Shown here: positions 26,556 to 40,005 of the stretch, piece after piece
Layout: every line of letters begins with the position of its first letter
Position numbering within the stretch: the first letter of the stretch is position 1
Assembly (NCBI RefSeq): GCF_047496725.1
Contig: NC_132977.1
Span: 2,575,001 to 2,639,000 of the forward strand
Reading direction: 5' to 3'
Origin: Anoplolepis gracilipes
Lineage: Eukaryota > Arthropoda > Insecta > Hymenoptera > Formicidae
DNA: 64,000 nt
The notes under the pieces: generated by a model
What the model was told of the DNA's origin: nothing
Databases searched by the model: none
What the model saw: the letters and a program-made list of their open reading frames with translations, nothing else
Program-made: the position numbers and the translations under genes

Positions 26556-26956
26556 ATAAGGAGCAGGAAAAGTAGAATATCTTTTAATAGAGAACATTTG
26601 GCAGTTTTATTTAGATATGGACTAAAGACGGAAGTATTTTTATCATTTAATAAACGTTTATAAAAATATTAAAACGGCAGTCTTAAAAATATATATTTGT
26701 GAAGTGCCATCAAAATTGAAATTAACAAGTCTTTTTCGGAAAATAAAAAAAATTTTACGTAACATCTTCTTTCAGATACTATTGCTTTTTTCACGGTGCT
26801 AGTGAATTCTTTTATTGTTTTGGATTGCTTAGAAATATATATCATTGAGATTGTCGATATTTGACATCTTTTATAAAATTAAATTTAGTTTATATATAAA
26901 TAAAAATTGTCTAATATCTTCTATTAAAAGATATTTTACTTTTCCTGCTTCCTATG
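26554..26956. mobile_element. MITE-like element with ~38-bp terminal inverted repeats
   Basis: The left end (26554-26592) contains GCAGGAAAAGTAGAATATC. The right end (26915-26956) is its inverse complement with few changes (GATATTTTACTTTTCCTGC). About 400 bp in total with an AT-rich non-coding interior. No clear target duplication, so the superfamily is unassigned. Confidence 0.6.
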
Positions 26957-28689
26957 CTATATGCATTTAAAAATAAATCAGCAAATTCACATAAGACATC
27001 CTGCATATAATATTTAAAGATCTGGGGTTGATAATAACGTCAAATTAAATTTTTTTTAAATATAAAAAATCATACTTTTTATTTGTATAAATTTATAGTA
27101 GCTCTTTCAAGAAGATATTTAAAATACAGATATAGCCACGTGATAAATTAAATATTGAAATATCCTAATAAAAATATGATCGCGCGCTACGTGATTAATC
27201 ATCTGCACGATTATCTGATAAAAAAAATCGCAAGTATGTTGAAAACGAACGAAATTCAAGATCAGATAATTTGTTTTGATTCTTGGCAAATTACCTTATC
27301 GCGATATTTTACAATACATAGATATTTATCACTGAAATAACAATCGGCGATGTCACTCAATATGATTTCGACATTACGCGTTGAGTAATCGTTATACTAT
27401 AATAGACAGCCGGGAAATATTTCTCGACTATTTGTATTGACTCAGTCAGCTCTTTTATGAGCCTGGTTCAGGGTCCACAATGACCTATCTCATTCTCGGC
27501 GCTTCATTTGTCAGGCACCGGCGCGGCGGTATCGTCGCCGTTATGTTCGACTCGTGGTGCAACCCTACCGCATTTGTGAAATCAGCCGTCACGTGCAACA
27601 CACAAGCACGGTCGGTCCATCATCGCCGCGGTGTAAAATTTCCCCGATACAGAAGGGACAAAAATGTGTAGGTATGTGCATCCCATTCCCGGGTTGCGTG
27701 TGCGGCGTCACGGGGAATAAATATTACGTGTGTGTATACACATACATATATATATCGCGCAACGCAATTTTAGTTGCCGGCAAATAAATCGATGTATATC
27801 ACGCGCCGGCTGATTCTCTTTTTCGATGCCGATTTCCTTATATGCGCCCGGTATGCGATTGGCCACGCTGTTACGAGAACTGCTCCGGAGATATACATCA
27901 TAACGCGAGAGCGCTATGTCTACGATCGCGAAACGACTCCGCTCGTCGATCATACACGCGAGATGATCAGGCGTGCCTTCCCATTCGCGTATATAAACAC
28001 ACGCGTGTGCGAATCAATAAACACACTTGGATGTAATATGATAATACATGTCGCTTTATTACAATAAGTCATCATAGGTCTTTACTGTCTTCTTACGGTG
28101 CGTTCGATGCGGTGGTAATTATATAGCTGTGCTACATGTGTTGAAAAAGAGATACGTATGCTTCAACCTGTCTTCCCAATCATTCATTCTTTCATCTGGA
28201 TGATTTGGATTTTTATAATCGGTGAAAGCTATCGATTGTAATATTCTAAATGAAAGTTTTTAATTTTATTATATATATGTATACTATACGTATGTATATA
28301 GGTTGATTTCTCTCTTTATTGTTATTCCATTAGATTCTTGTTTGCGTTAAAGATCAAATATCCTTGAACATAACTGTGAATAATAAGATCACTTTATTAT
28401 TCACTCTCTAGACCAGAGTTTTCGCATAGGTCGTGCAATATGGTTTGCACAATATTTCGCGCGTAATGCCGATCGAAAGCGTTACGTGTATATGTACCTT
28501 CGCGATTAATTGCTCTCGATGTCTTTGCTCTGTTTTAATGCGAGACACATTTTTCTCGCCCGACAACGTAACAACTTCGGTCTGTTGTGGCATCAGTCGT
28601 CAATTTTGCATAGTGTTCTTTTAATGCAACGATATATTTTTACAAGTTATTTTACGAGTATTTGGCTTGGATCAAAGAATCGGTGAATA

Positions 28690-28723
<34 letters not shown>

Positions 28724-29585
28724 GTTTCTTCGATATTGGAAAAAATAGATATTATCTGTAATAAAACCGAATATATTTATTTGTCATGATTTTACCTCAA
28801 TTGAGATTATTGTTTTTCGTCTTCTTGAATGCAATTATATTTTTGTTAATTTTTCTTCATTTATTTAAATGTAAAATTTAAAATTAACACTTATGAAAGA
28901 GGACGCTAATACTAAGTTAAGATATTATTATGTTGTTTTTTTTCTAATGATGTAGGTCTCGCTCAATAACTCAGTGTATATATGAGGAAGACAATTTCAA
29001 TGAGCACGCTATCCTACGTGTTGCAGTAGAATCCGCTATAGAATCTAATGGAAGATGATTAACGAATATTATTACTGTTATTATATAACATGGTACTTAT
29101 AAAAATCTTGCGGTACGCACATTTTTTAAAGTCCACTCTTATTCCTTCGCATGCAATGCACACGTTGCCGCAATTATCATATATGTTATCGACATTACAT
29201 ATTAGTGATAATCAAAATACTTTTATTGTACACATTTTATTTAAATTCTTATTTTATATAATCTTTTCTCTCTCTGTCTTTTTAGTTTTTAAAAAGAGTT
29301 AATTAATTATTCGATAGAAAAGTAAGGAAAATTTTTCTTAAGCAACTCAAGTAACACTTTTTGATCAATTTCTGTATTTTTATTATACGTCAATTAATAA
29401 TAGATACTTCTGGAAAAGAAAATATTTTTTATCATTTAAAAAACTTTTATATTTCGTACTTGAAATGGAATATAATTTTTTTTAATAGCTGTCAAATTCT
29501 GAACTAGTTTATTACTAGAAATTGTTGAACTAGATTATCTAAAAAAAGAACGTAATTTATTAATTAGTAATATTATTTAAATCTG

Positions 29586-29619
<34 letters not shown>

Positions 29620-32600
29620 TTATTTATTTATTTATTTACATGCATGGATGTACATGATTGGCCAATCATCATTCGCCTAAATACATACGCCGCGAACTTT
29701 GAGTACCTTTTTCGATGGTCTCGTAATTACGATGGTGGTACCTTTACGGCAGGTCATTTCGCGGCCGCATTACCATAAAACAAATATACATGCCGGCAGT
29801 AATTTCGTCGAAATTGCGAATCTCATTGGCGTGATAGGCCGAGTATTCGTCGAAAAGAGACACGCCGTTACCTTTTACCTCACGCTTTAACAATATTATT
29901 TCGCGCTTTTCTACATTATGCAAGAATTAATATACAATAAGAAGAGAATCTCTGGAACGCATTTACATTATGGTCTAAGCCGATGAATTTATAATTTATA
30001 TTTGAATTTATATGATTAAGATAAAGTTGCTGATTCGGAAATTATTGTTGATTTTTCGAAAACTTCTTCTCAGGGAATTATATCAATTTTGTAGAAATAT
30101 ACTTTTCAGAATCTAGATTAATTAAGCTTTATTTCTTCTGTGATCGATATTTTTGTCATGAAAGAACCATTTACTTTTTTCTTTCTTTCGGAATAATACC
30201 AGAGATAAAGCTCGAATTTGGCACGCGCCGTAAGGTTAATTCTGACACATCGATCACCACATTAATCAGCTGTTTCGCAAACACTGTCGGATTCCGGCAT
30301 ATGCGTGGGCCATCTCTCCATTCATCACACTCATCTACCTCAGCCTACTTGTGTGCATTGCTTCGTTAACGACTTTACGCATACAAGCGCACTCTCGAGT
30401 AGCAAAGAGTTTCTTTAATCTCGTGAAAATCTAAAACACCGTCTAAGACACGCACGTTTTATGCGAACGTGATTTCCTTCACTTCGCCAAATATATATCG
30501 AATAATTCTTGATCGTAAATATATATCATTTGTGAAGAGGCGTTTGGCTATAGAAGACTCGATTCCTTTGCGAATCGCAAAGAATCGAATCCAGTTTCAC
30601 AATTCAATTTTTCGATAAACGGTGCGATCGGGCGATGCTTAATTAATCTCAGCATAATTGCCACTAATTATTACGCTCGGCATCGACAGATAGAATATCG
30701 CGGTGCAGATAGGTAGGCGGCCGCGTAACTCGTGCGAGTGAAGGCTTGGATGCGCGGATGGTTTGCTCTGTAATCGGGGATAAATGGCGTTACGTAATAT
30801 TCCATGCGATGCGGAAGGCTCCTCGTATATGCTATACGTACACCAGTAGGTACATGCATGTATATGTGCTGTGTGTGGTTATTCTTCTTGCCTCTTCAAA
30901 GCGTGCAAATCCGATCCTAGCCCCCAGCTACATCGTCTCTCTCTCGAAAAGAGAAGATTCCATATGCGAAGTAAGTCAGGGATGAATCGGTGTCTAGACA
31001 CCTGATGTAAAAGTGTCAGGGAGTAGTTTAATTGACTCGATGTCTATTTTCGGGTCCACTGGACTCACATCCGTTTCTAAAGATATGTTTACATAAGGCA
31101 TCCTAGATCTCTATCGAGTGTTCTCTCTGACAGATTTCGCGACGATCTTTCTCTTATCGAGAGTTTTGAAGCAACGATTGATTCTTGAATAGCAATATAT
31201 TGAAAATGAAGATTTCTTTTTCGAACTGACAATGAGTTTTAAAAACTTAAATAAGTCCTTTTCGCTTAATTGAAATGAATAATAATTTTTTAATAATTAA
31301 TTAAATAATTAGAATTAAATAATATAAATGTAAATATATATACATATTTATATTATTTATTATATTTTATATTATATTTATATTTTATTGATATGTATAT
31401 TTATTTTACTTATTTTATTAATTTTTATTTATATTATAATTTACATTACATATATTAAAAATATGCATGTAGTATTTTTCGATATATTTAAAACATGTGT
31501 ATTATATAAAAAAAAACATTAGATTTTTGCATATAATATCTTATGAGAGATACATACTAGATATTATATAAGATTGCAAGATTCTATTTTTCTCCGACCG
31601 TAGAAAAATTTAAAAAAACGTTGATGGATTACTTCCTTTATTATATGTGCGACTCTCGACTCTCTTACGAGTCAATTAGAAGAGAAATTTTTGCACGGCG
31701 AAATATAATATTTTATTGGAGCAATCGCGGGCAAGAGATCAGGAATCCCTTAACAAGCGTTTCTTAATCGATTCGGAGATTCGCCAGTCGCATAGGCGAA
31801 AATGCACTTTCTCTGATGAACACACGGTCGAAGCATCCTGGGCTTGTTTGTTTGCCAACAACTCGTCGTAAGCTCTTCTCGTGAACTCCTTTCACGCGTG
31901 CACGATCGTCCCGAATATCACACCTACTCGATTCGATTCGTACATTCAACATTTTTTAAATGGCCCGGACCAGCGCGGCAAGGACACTCGCAATCACCTT
32001 CACCTTTACTTCCGTTATGTCATCCCTTTGTCCGAATGACATAGATTCATGCTTCAGAGTATAATGAATCTGCACATTGACAAACGAACAACCTACTTTA
32101 CAAAAAATGTTTCGAAAGATCTTTAACAGACTGTCGAGCGAGTGTCAAATATTTGCCGCACATTTTTCTTTCAAATATTTTATTAAAAATCTAATAATAT
32201 AGATCTAAATATATATATATATTTTCATACATTTTTCTTATTTTTAATTTTTATTATGCAGAATATCCCATTGCCATCGGATATTTTTTAATAGCAAATT
32301 CTTTGTCCAATTTAGAGATGATTTTTTCAACGAAAATGTCAAAGGATCAATAATTTTCAAAAATTATAAACGATTGAAAAAGGACTTTTTAAATTAAACT
32401 TTATGGAATCAAAAGATTAATAAAACTATATCCTTCAGTTGATTTCAGATTGACTTTATTTTAACCAAATTTTAATCTGAGATTTAGTTGCAAAGATATA
32501 TCTTAGAAAAAGTTGGAAATTTGTAAAAATAAATCTCTCTGAAAATTTTCGCTAAGAAAAAATCTTGATTTTTTAAGTTGACTAGAATCTTTTGTTAAAA

Positions 32601-32783
32601 AAACATCTGCTGATTTTTTAACGTCATATAGACATTTTATTATATATGTTTCTTATTCTTTTTAATAATCTTATTTTATAATTGTTTATTTTGAAATATG
32701 GTCTTATATATATATATATATAATATTTGTTTGCAATATTCGATGAAGGAATCATTAGATGATAGGCGTTATTTTGATACAAT

Positions 32784-33101
32784 ATGACTTTTAATTTTGT
32801 AAACTTATATCTCCACGATGTTATTAATGTCGCGATATATGTTCATATATCTCATGATGATGGAGATTTTATATGTGCGATGACATATACTTGCGATTTA
32901 ATGAAATTTAGAGTGTGCAATTTAGTATGTTACACATTGGAGAAAGTTTATCTCTGCAGACGTATACATAAACTTCCTGATGACATAATGAAAACAGCGG
33001 CATCGCCTGACGATGTTCTTACAAGTAACCTAAGTGCTGAACTTGACATAATAAGAAAAAGAAAGCAAAATATATATCTTTTGTCTTACTTTCGCGAATG
33101 A
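32784..33101 (+). CDS. Orphan ORF, 105 codons, unidentified
   Basis: A frame opening at a true ATG. The residue mix looks protein-like (Cys, Asp, His and Tyr well represented, not low complexity), unlike most shadow frames nearby. It includes MTYTCDLMKFRVCNLVCYTL and ends LLSYFRE. I recognise no domain. It sits 215 bp left of another protein-like frame on the same strand (33316-33578) and may share an origin with it. Candidate orphan gene, degraded insertion or chance. Confidence 0.25.
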   Translation: MTFNFVNLYLHDVINVAIYVHISHDDGDFICAMTYTCDLMKFRVCNLVCYTLEKVYLCRRIHKLPDDIMKTAASPDDVLTSNLSAELDIIRKRKQNIYLLSYFRE

Positions 33102-33315
33102 TTGCTCTTGTTCTTGTTGTGCATCGTTTTAATGCATAGTGTTTTTGTATGCAGACTAATCTTGTGTTTATCTTGTGAATTTATTTAATTAAACAAATGT
33201 AAATTTTATTTACATTAGAAAATATTTTATTGTAAAAAGAATAACGGAAATTGAAAGTGGAATTTGAAATCAACATGTGAATTTAATTTAAATAAATATT
33301 TTATAATTTTAAAAG

Positions 33316-33578
33316 TATCGTTAAATTTGACAGAAGTATACACGTGTCTCTTTCATAAACCGGACAATTTGCGCGAGAGAGAAGCAAGGATTCGAGTAGA
33401 CATTGCTGTTCAAAAGAATTTTATCTCATTTCACTTATACGAGAGAAACATGAGACAAATATGGCACGAGTTAAATATCTATTCTCCGAGATTACCTACG
33501 ATATATACACAGGACGAATATAGTGCACGAGTTGCACGAGAATTGAATAATCAAAATGCTTCCTCATCACCTCTATAA
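33316..33578 (+). CDS. Orphan open frame, possible terminal exon
   Basis: Open frame following AG at 33314-33315, ending at a TAA. It lacks an in-frame ATG in its first half, so if real it is an internal or last exon. The protein is charged and well mixed (KPDNLREREARIRVDIAVQK near the start; ends NNQNASSSPL). The base composition is less AT-biased than its flanks. No family recognised. The acceptor (ATTTTAAAAG) is weak. Confidence 0.25.
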
Positions 33579-33751
33579 TTATAATGGAAATGTAATATAT
33601 CATTAGTTAATGTTGCAATGTCATCTTGATCGCGTATATATATCTGTCGCCATGATTTTTTCATCGTAAGCAGATAATTAACTCGCCGAAGATTAATAAT
33701 AACCAAACAGAGAGATACATTTAAAGTTGATTCGAGAAAGAAAGACGCAGT

Positions 33752-33755
33752 TTCT

Positions 33756-33792
<37 letters not shown>
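33752..33792. repeat. (CT)n microsatellite
   Basis: A CT dinucleotide tract with one TTT interruption, about 160 bp beyond the 3' end of gene B. Other CT tracts lie at 40816-40871 and 57239-57268, and a (GT)n tract at 58539-58565. Confidence 0.95.
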
Positions 33793-33878
33793 TAAAAATA
33801 ACACGTAAAACTATTTCTATAAATTTAAAGGTCTAATGTATCGTGTACACAGTGTAGAAATATTTAAGAAAAAGTGTC

Positions 33879-33884
33879 TTTATT
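33879..33884 (-). terminator. Polyadenylation signal of gene B
   Basis: AATAAA on the minus strand, about 65 nt downstream of the gene B stop codon, a normal distance for a short insect 3' UTR. Confidence 0.6.
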
Positions 33885-33948
33885 TAAAAAAAAAGATTAC
33901 ACTCTCAAGCGAAGTCGGTAATCCTATGATAATACTGTCTTATACATT

Positions 33949-36900
33949 CTAATGAAAGGCAGGACCGTATGTGGGGGACGGTATCCCCGAGTAAGTATTT
34001 CTCGCACCGAAATTGTTATTATAGCTATCTATAGAGTTGGAGCCGACTTGATAATTGTAGTTGTTGGCGCTGTTTGCGTACTGTCCACCTTGATAATTGT
34101 AACCGCCCTGGTTGCTACCTGCTGATAAAAAAGAAAAAAAAAACGTCAATATATAATCCAGAAGATCCAAGAGCCCGAATAAAAATTATACACGATATAT
34201 CAGATGTTTTTTTTTAGAAATAAAAAAAAAATAATAAATTGTATGCGCTACCGTACCTCCAGTGTATCCGCCTCCACCGCCTCCGAGCTGGTTCCCCGGG
34301 TAGCCGAAACCCTGGCCGGCGTTGCCGTATCCCCCCTGCGTGTTATATTGATCCGGATAGGTCGCGGTACCCTCGTATCTCACGTCCGCGTGGAAGCCGG
34401 TCCTCCAATCGGCGGTGTAGGTCACGATCTGCGTCCTGCCGTCCGGCAACTGCACCCTGTACTCCCCGCGAACGGTCTCGCCGTCGCTCGACTCGCGTCT
34501 GCCAAAGTCGTTTCCGGTAGCGTCGTCCTTCACGGAATACCCGAACTCGTAGCTCTTGGGCTGAAGCAAAAGATGGGAAAGATAGGTAGCGAATCTGCCT
34601 TCTCCTCTCTCCCATAGGGAGAGACGGTGGGAAAGCGCGGGACAGGGTTTTGGAGCGGAAAAAAAAAAAAAAGATGTATACGGAACATTCCCAGCTTGAT
34701 AAAAGCGAGATAAACGTGAAAAGGTAACGAATGAACGTATTAATAATGCGACGCAACCTCTCTCTCGTCAGGCTCGGGAGACCGGCTCTCTTTCCCTCGC
34801 CCCGGTAAAGTGGAGCGAAGCCGATGCTTGAGAGAAGAGAGGCCGCGATTTAATCTGGCTCACGGTACACAACCATCATCGCCGCTCTACCATCACCTTC
34901 GCGGCAACTCGCTCGCTCGTTCGCCGACGGGCAGATTCGCGCGGGACGCTAGTGCGCATCTCGCCGAGCGCTCAGATTCCCCGGGACGATTAGCTAACCA
35001 GCAATAACGATTTACCGTGAATTATGCCCGCGGTCGCGGTTCACCCTATTAATATTGTTACGTCATCCCCGTGTGGCGCGTTTGCGCCACGCTTCTTCTC
35101 GCTCTCGCCGTAGGTATATGCCGGATTCGAATTTGTAGCATCCCCTCTCGAACTCGGTCTCGGGACATTCTCGATGCGTCGCGTCCATCCTCCTCGGCAG
35201 GTTCACGTAATCGCTCGCGCGTTCAAACAATGCGCCAGGTATATATATGTATATGCGATAGGTAGAGTACTAATCGAGAGCACGGAGAGAACATATCCTT
35301 TGATCGTGGATTTTTAACCGAGTTGATTGGATTTGTGCAAGGCGTCTCTTGCGCAAAAGCGGGACGCTCTTTGCTCTTGTACGGAGAGATTATGCAGGGG
35401 GATTATTCTTTTTCTTTTTTTTTTTTTTTTTTTTTTTTTTTTGTAAGCCTGGATGTGTGAATCGTGAGGAGAAATCAATTTACGGAGTTAATTATTCCGC
35501 GAAATGCTTATTTCGCTGCCTTTATCTCTTTCGCGACGCGTATACTTTTTTTTGCGAATGTAATTTATTATAGTTTCCGTTGCGAAGCTTGGTTACTTTA
35601 ATAAATAGATATTTTCACATTTGATATACGTTAAGTATTTCGACATAAGTGAGCTCTCAATTACACGCAAGCGCTATCGCGTTATATTAATCTTTAATTA
35701 TCGATTGATCCAATTTATACTTATTTTTCAGATTAGTCATCGAAAGGTTCCCTTCCGGTGATGAAACTAATAGAGATAAACATCAGGGTGAGAGGTGATG
35801 CAGCCTTGGTGTCAATAACGACTCGAGGTAAGTGGGTGGCGTAAGATTTCTTACGCTGATACCAGTTCTATAGATCGTAATTATTAAAGATTGCAAGAGA
35901 TAAGAAAATACACACGAGATGCACACGTAAAGTATCTCAAGATTCATTATCATCGACCATGGCAAAAAGCGGGCCTGCGAGATGAAATAGAGTCGGTAGT
36001 AGATTGAAGCCTTAGGCTTTTGCACTTTACTTTAGGCCAAGTTTTGCGTAATAAGGTCAGGCAGTTCTTTATTCGAAAAGTTCAATGTTACTTCCAAGAC
36101 CCAATTGAATCTAGATCAGAGGTGTTCAACTCTGACCTCAGGAGTGGCCTGGCGTTTTCGCAAGATGCTCGCCAGGTCAAATGATGGGCGATCATATGTA
36201 CGTACGTATGTACGTTTTTTAGGAGCGGGAATCTAGATTTAGAAAGCAACATTGAATTACCCGAACAAAAGAGCTGTCTGTCCCCGACATCCTATGACGT
36301 AACGTACTTTTTCACGTTAATGCTTCGCATCGCGCAATCGTCAAAATTATCGACAGCGGAACATCATCGGCCGTATCACGCAAGTCATCTTGAATTTCAT
36401 GAAATTGAGAACTCGAAAGTCATTCGATCGTGTTTCCTCTACGAGAGATTACTTTTCTCTAATAAGAATAAATACGAGCCCCTCCGTCCGCGATGATCGA
36501 TACTAATAACTTTGCATCATTTTACGAACGATTTATCAATGGAAAAACGCACCCCGTTTAATTACGCAACAAGCATCTGGCTTAATTATGATCGTGCAAT
36601 TTGAGGCCTGATATTACGCAAAACACGCTGCACCAGCTATTGAAGTGTTTAGCAATCGTCGAACGAAGATCGAACATGGTAAACCGATGAGATTCAATCT
36701 CACGTTATGTCGGATTATATGGCACGAATTTTTAATCGGACGTATATGCAATACTTTGTACCTATGAAAATTACTATCTTGACATTTTACTGACATATCT
36801 ATATCGGTGCCAAAATAAAATAATGAAGAGACTGAATTTCAGATGGTTTTAACAGAATCACAGCTCGAACGAGATTAGACAAGTATATAATTTATTATCA

Positions 36901-37332
36901 AACAACAATATTGTAAATGAATGTAACATTAATGATCTGTAAGGAAAGATGTTTTCTTATTTCGAAAAAGGTCCGAGTAAGTGGAAGACTATAAAGTTAT
37001 AATGAAGTTAAAGCAAAGAATTACCGGGATGAATGGAATACATTGTCTTCTCAATCATGCGTGTGACTTCGCTGAAGGTTGCTTAGAGTCTCAGATATAT
37101 ATTACAAATACCTCATTATCTGTGTAATCTTGATTATCATGCCCATCATAATGGCCCCCGAATCCGTTCCCACCACCTTGTGCCCCATGATGATTTCCAC
37201 CTGCGTAATTTCCGGGGACGCCGTACTGATTGCTGAGGGGTGGTTCGCAGTGCACGATGCTGATGCTCGCCATCAGGGCGAGCAGTACCTTTTTAAACAT
37301 TCATTAGATTAATAAATTTAATAATAAAATTA

Positions 37333-37377
<45 letters not shown>

Positions 37378-39952
37378 TAAGCTTATTCATATTATTTAGA
37401 AGCACAAATATTTAAATTATTATAATTTTAATATTTCCAAAGATGTTTAACAGTTCTACTTTAAAAAAATAAATATTTAATAATAATTAATAAATAATAC
37501 ATAAAATAAATTTAATTATAATTAAACAAAACTTAAATATTTAATAATAAAAAAAATATTTAGTTTAAAAATAAATAAAGTTAATTAATATTTAGTTTTA
37601 CAATAAAAAGTAGATATCTATACTGACTGTCCTTTCAATATTTGGTACAAACTACTGGCCTGTAAGGTCTTTCTCGATCATTTGGGAAATATCTTTTTTT
37701 TTTCAAGATTAGCTAATATAAGTGTGTGATAATTGAGAGTAAGACCGAGTGTGAGAAGAAAAAAAAGGAATTTATTTTAAACAGGCATGTAAATGCTACA
37801 GGTAAACATAACGTTATGTAGTCGTTATATGTATAGCGAAATAATAAGCAAACTTATTTGAGATGGAGAGCGAGCAATTAAAAATACGCGGTCGGCGAAC
37901 GGATAATTAGTCCCGAAAATATTTCCGATGGCTTTCCGTGGGATGCTTTTCATGCGTCAGATGAGAACGTCAGATGATCAGCGACGTGCGCGTTGCGTAG
38001 GCGGGAAATAGAGTCACGCGCTTCTATCTTTTCTTCCCTCGCCGTTTCTGCGCCGTATCGTGAGAAGGTGCACGATATTACATCACCGGCACTTTAAAAA
38101 CTGACGCAAGACTAAACATAACTGTAAAAGAATCAGCGAGCTCTTAGGCGTAATCCTAACTGACTTTTCTCCGGGAAAGCGCATATGATTTTTCAGATAA
38201 TTAAGCAGCTGCATTAACACGCTAACGTAAGAAATGAGCAAGGATTCTCGTGCAGACGTTAATCAATTTTGTGCAATATTGCGACAGTCGTATGAGTCGA
38301 CATTTATGAACGAGATATTTTTTAGTATTATATTTATTTGTTTTATAATTAAAAACCAAGCAAATTTGCATTAAATATTTATTGTTGTATGTAAAATTTT
38401 ACGTGTTAAATATATATTTAAATTTTGATCGTACACGTTAGATAATTTTTGTGTATTTATTTTTAAAAAATTATATATATATATATTTGATTTATATAAG
38501 TGTGTATTTTATTATATATATATATATACACGTATATATTTCATATTAACTTTTTTTATATACATATTAATATTATACACACACACATATATATATGTAT
38601 AATATTGATATGTATATAAAAAAAATTAATATGAAAGTGAACTTGTAAATGTCTGTAACATATATTTACAAAATTTGTAAGCGAAAGAGAAACTTGATAA
38701 ATCTTAAATCTTTGGAATAATTAATTACAATCTTTAGTGTAATTATTCAACAAAACATTATTACAGTCGGACCTCTTATCCTACGTCTTTTTCGGTCCGG
38801 AATCTTCCCCTTAACCCTCTGATCCGACGACAAAAATTTGAGAGTGGGGGTATAATTCCCCTTTCACGGTCGTAGCATGAGAGGAATTTTTGTCGTAGGA
38901 TAAGAGGGTCGTAGGATAAGAGGTCCGACTGTGTATAATATACATCTTTAAAGTAATTAATCATTAGAGTAATTATCATTCAACAAACCATTATTTTCCA
39001 AAAAAATACTATTAATGAAAACATTCTGAATTATAACAACTTCTTCCATACCCAATTAATTAATCACATTTCGCTGCTCTAATGAATATAGAAATGTAAT
39101 GATTGTGTACATTAGCATAATCACAATGTATCTCACTACATATCTTGTACGAATATGTAAATTAAATTACAGTCTTGGTAATGACAATGTTAGTGTGTTA
39201 GTAAGTACGTTTTGTTAGTAAGAACTGTTGCATGTTAAAGATGTAATCTACATACTCTTACTTTAACATTATTATTGCTTCTTCGTATTATCAGTCCAAT
39301 TTGGATTATTCCGATTATTATATATTGCTACAATTCAAGCTTCAATTCAAGATAGATTAAAAAGCTTTCGGCCCTCCCCTCCTCTGCTATAATAATTTTT
39401 TTAAACATTGATTAAAGTGTACGATCAAAATTCAATGCAACAAACATACATGTTTAAGATGCAAAATTTTATATACATTTACTACAGCAATTAGTAATTC
39501 AAATTTGCTTGATTTTCATATAATAATTTTATATAATAATTACGGAACGAAAATATAATAAATTAAAACCTTTTAAATTCCATTGCATATTTTGTTTTGC
39601 TTTTTAAACTTTTGTCTTATCTTAATCACATAAAAAATCCAATGTTTTATAAATTAACAAAATATTATTATTTATAAATTGATATATTCTCTATTAAAAA
39701 ATGTTGATACAATTTTTATAATTCCAGAAACAAGGATTAAAAATGATATCAATATTAATCTTTTTCAAAATAAAGAAAAAGAGAGAATTGAATGAAATAA
39801 AATGTACACACAAAACGTTAAATGCAAATACTAAACTTATTATATTTATATATTTCCCCAAAAAATTTATATTTAAAATTTATATGATTAGTTGCTCGAT
39901 ATATTTTTTATATTACATTCTAACATCAATAAACTATAAAAGAAAACAACTG

Positions 39953-40005
<53 letters not shown>

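Larger units (their letters stand above)
24348..33948. other. Long intergenic region between gene A and gene B
   Basis: No supportable full gene. GC-richer patches (about 25440-26160, 27480-28030 and 30220-30960) have no clear exon structure. The region contains (AT)n tracts, a 31-nt A-run at 28692-28722 that could be a retroposon tail, the 184-bp tandem duplication and inverted-repeat element at 26193-26956, orphan frames at 32784-33578, and a (CT)n tract at 33752-33792. Confidence 0.45.

Noticed and set aside
28692..28722. 31-nt A-run considered as the tail of a retroposon
   Set aside because: No recognisable SINE or LINE body or target duplication was seen next to it; recorded only as a homopolymer.
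30550..30600. Imperfect hairpin CGATTCCTTTGCG...CGCAAAGAATCG considered as a tRNA or small structured RNA
   Set aside because: It has no cloverleaf, A/B boxes or closing acceptor stem, and the stem has a bulge.
34204..34756. Basic ORFs of up to 137 codons overlapping the RR exon of gene B
   Set aside because: They are antisense or frame-shifted readings of the chitin-binding exon, which has the recognised protein motif and valid splice sites.
36050..36260. Segment with CAGAGGTGTTCAACTC and weak inverted similarity, considered as a hAT-type MITE
   Set aside because: I could not find a matching terminal repeat or an 8-bp target duplication.
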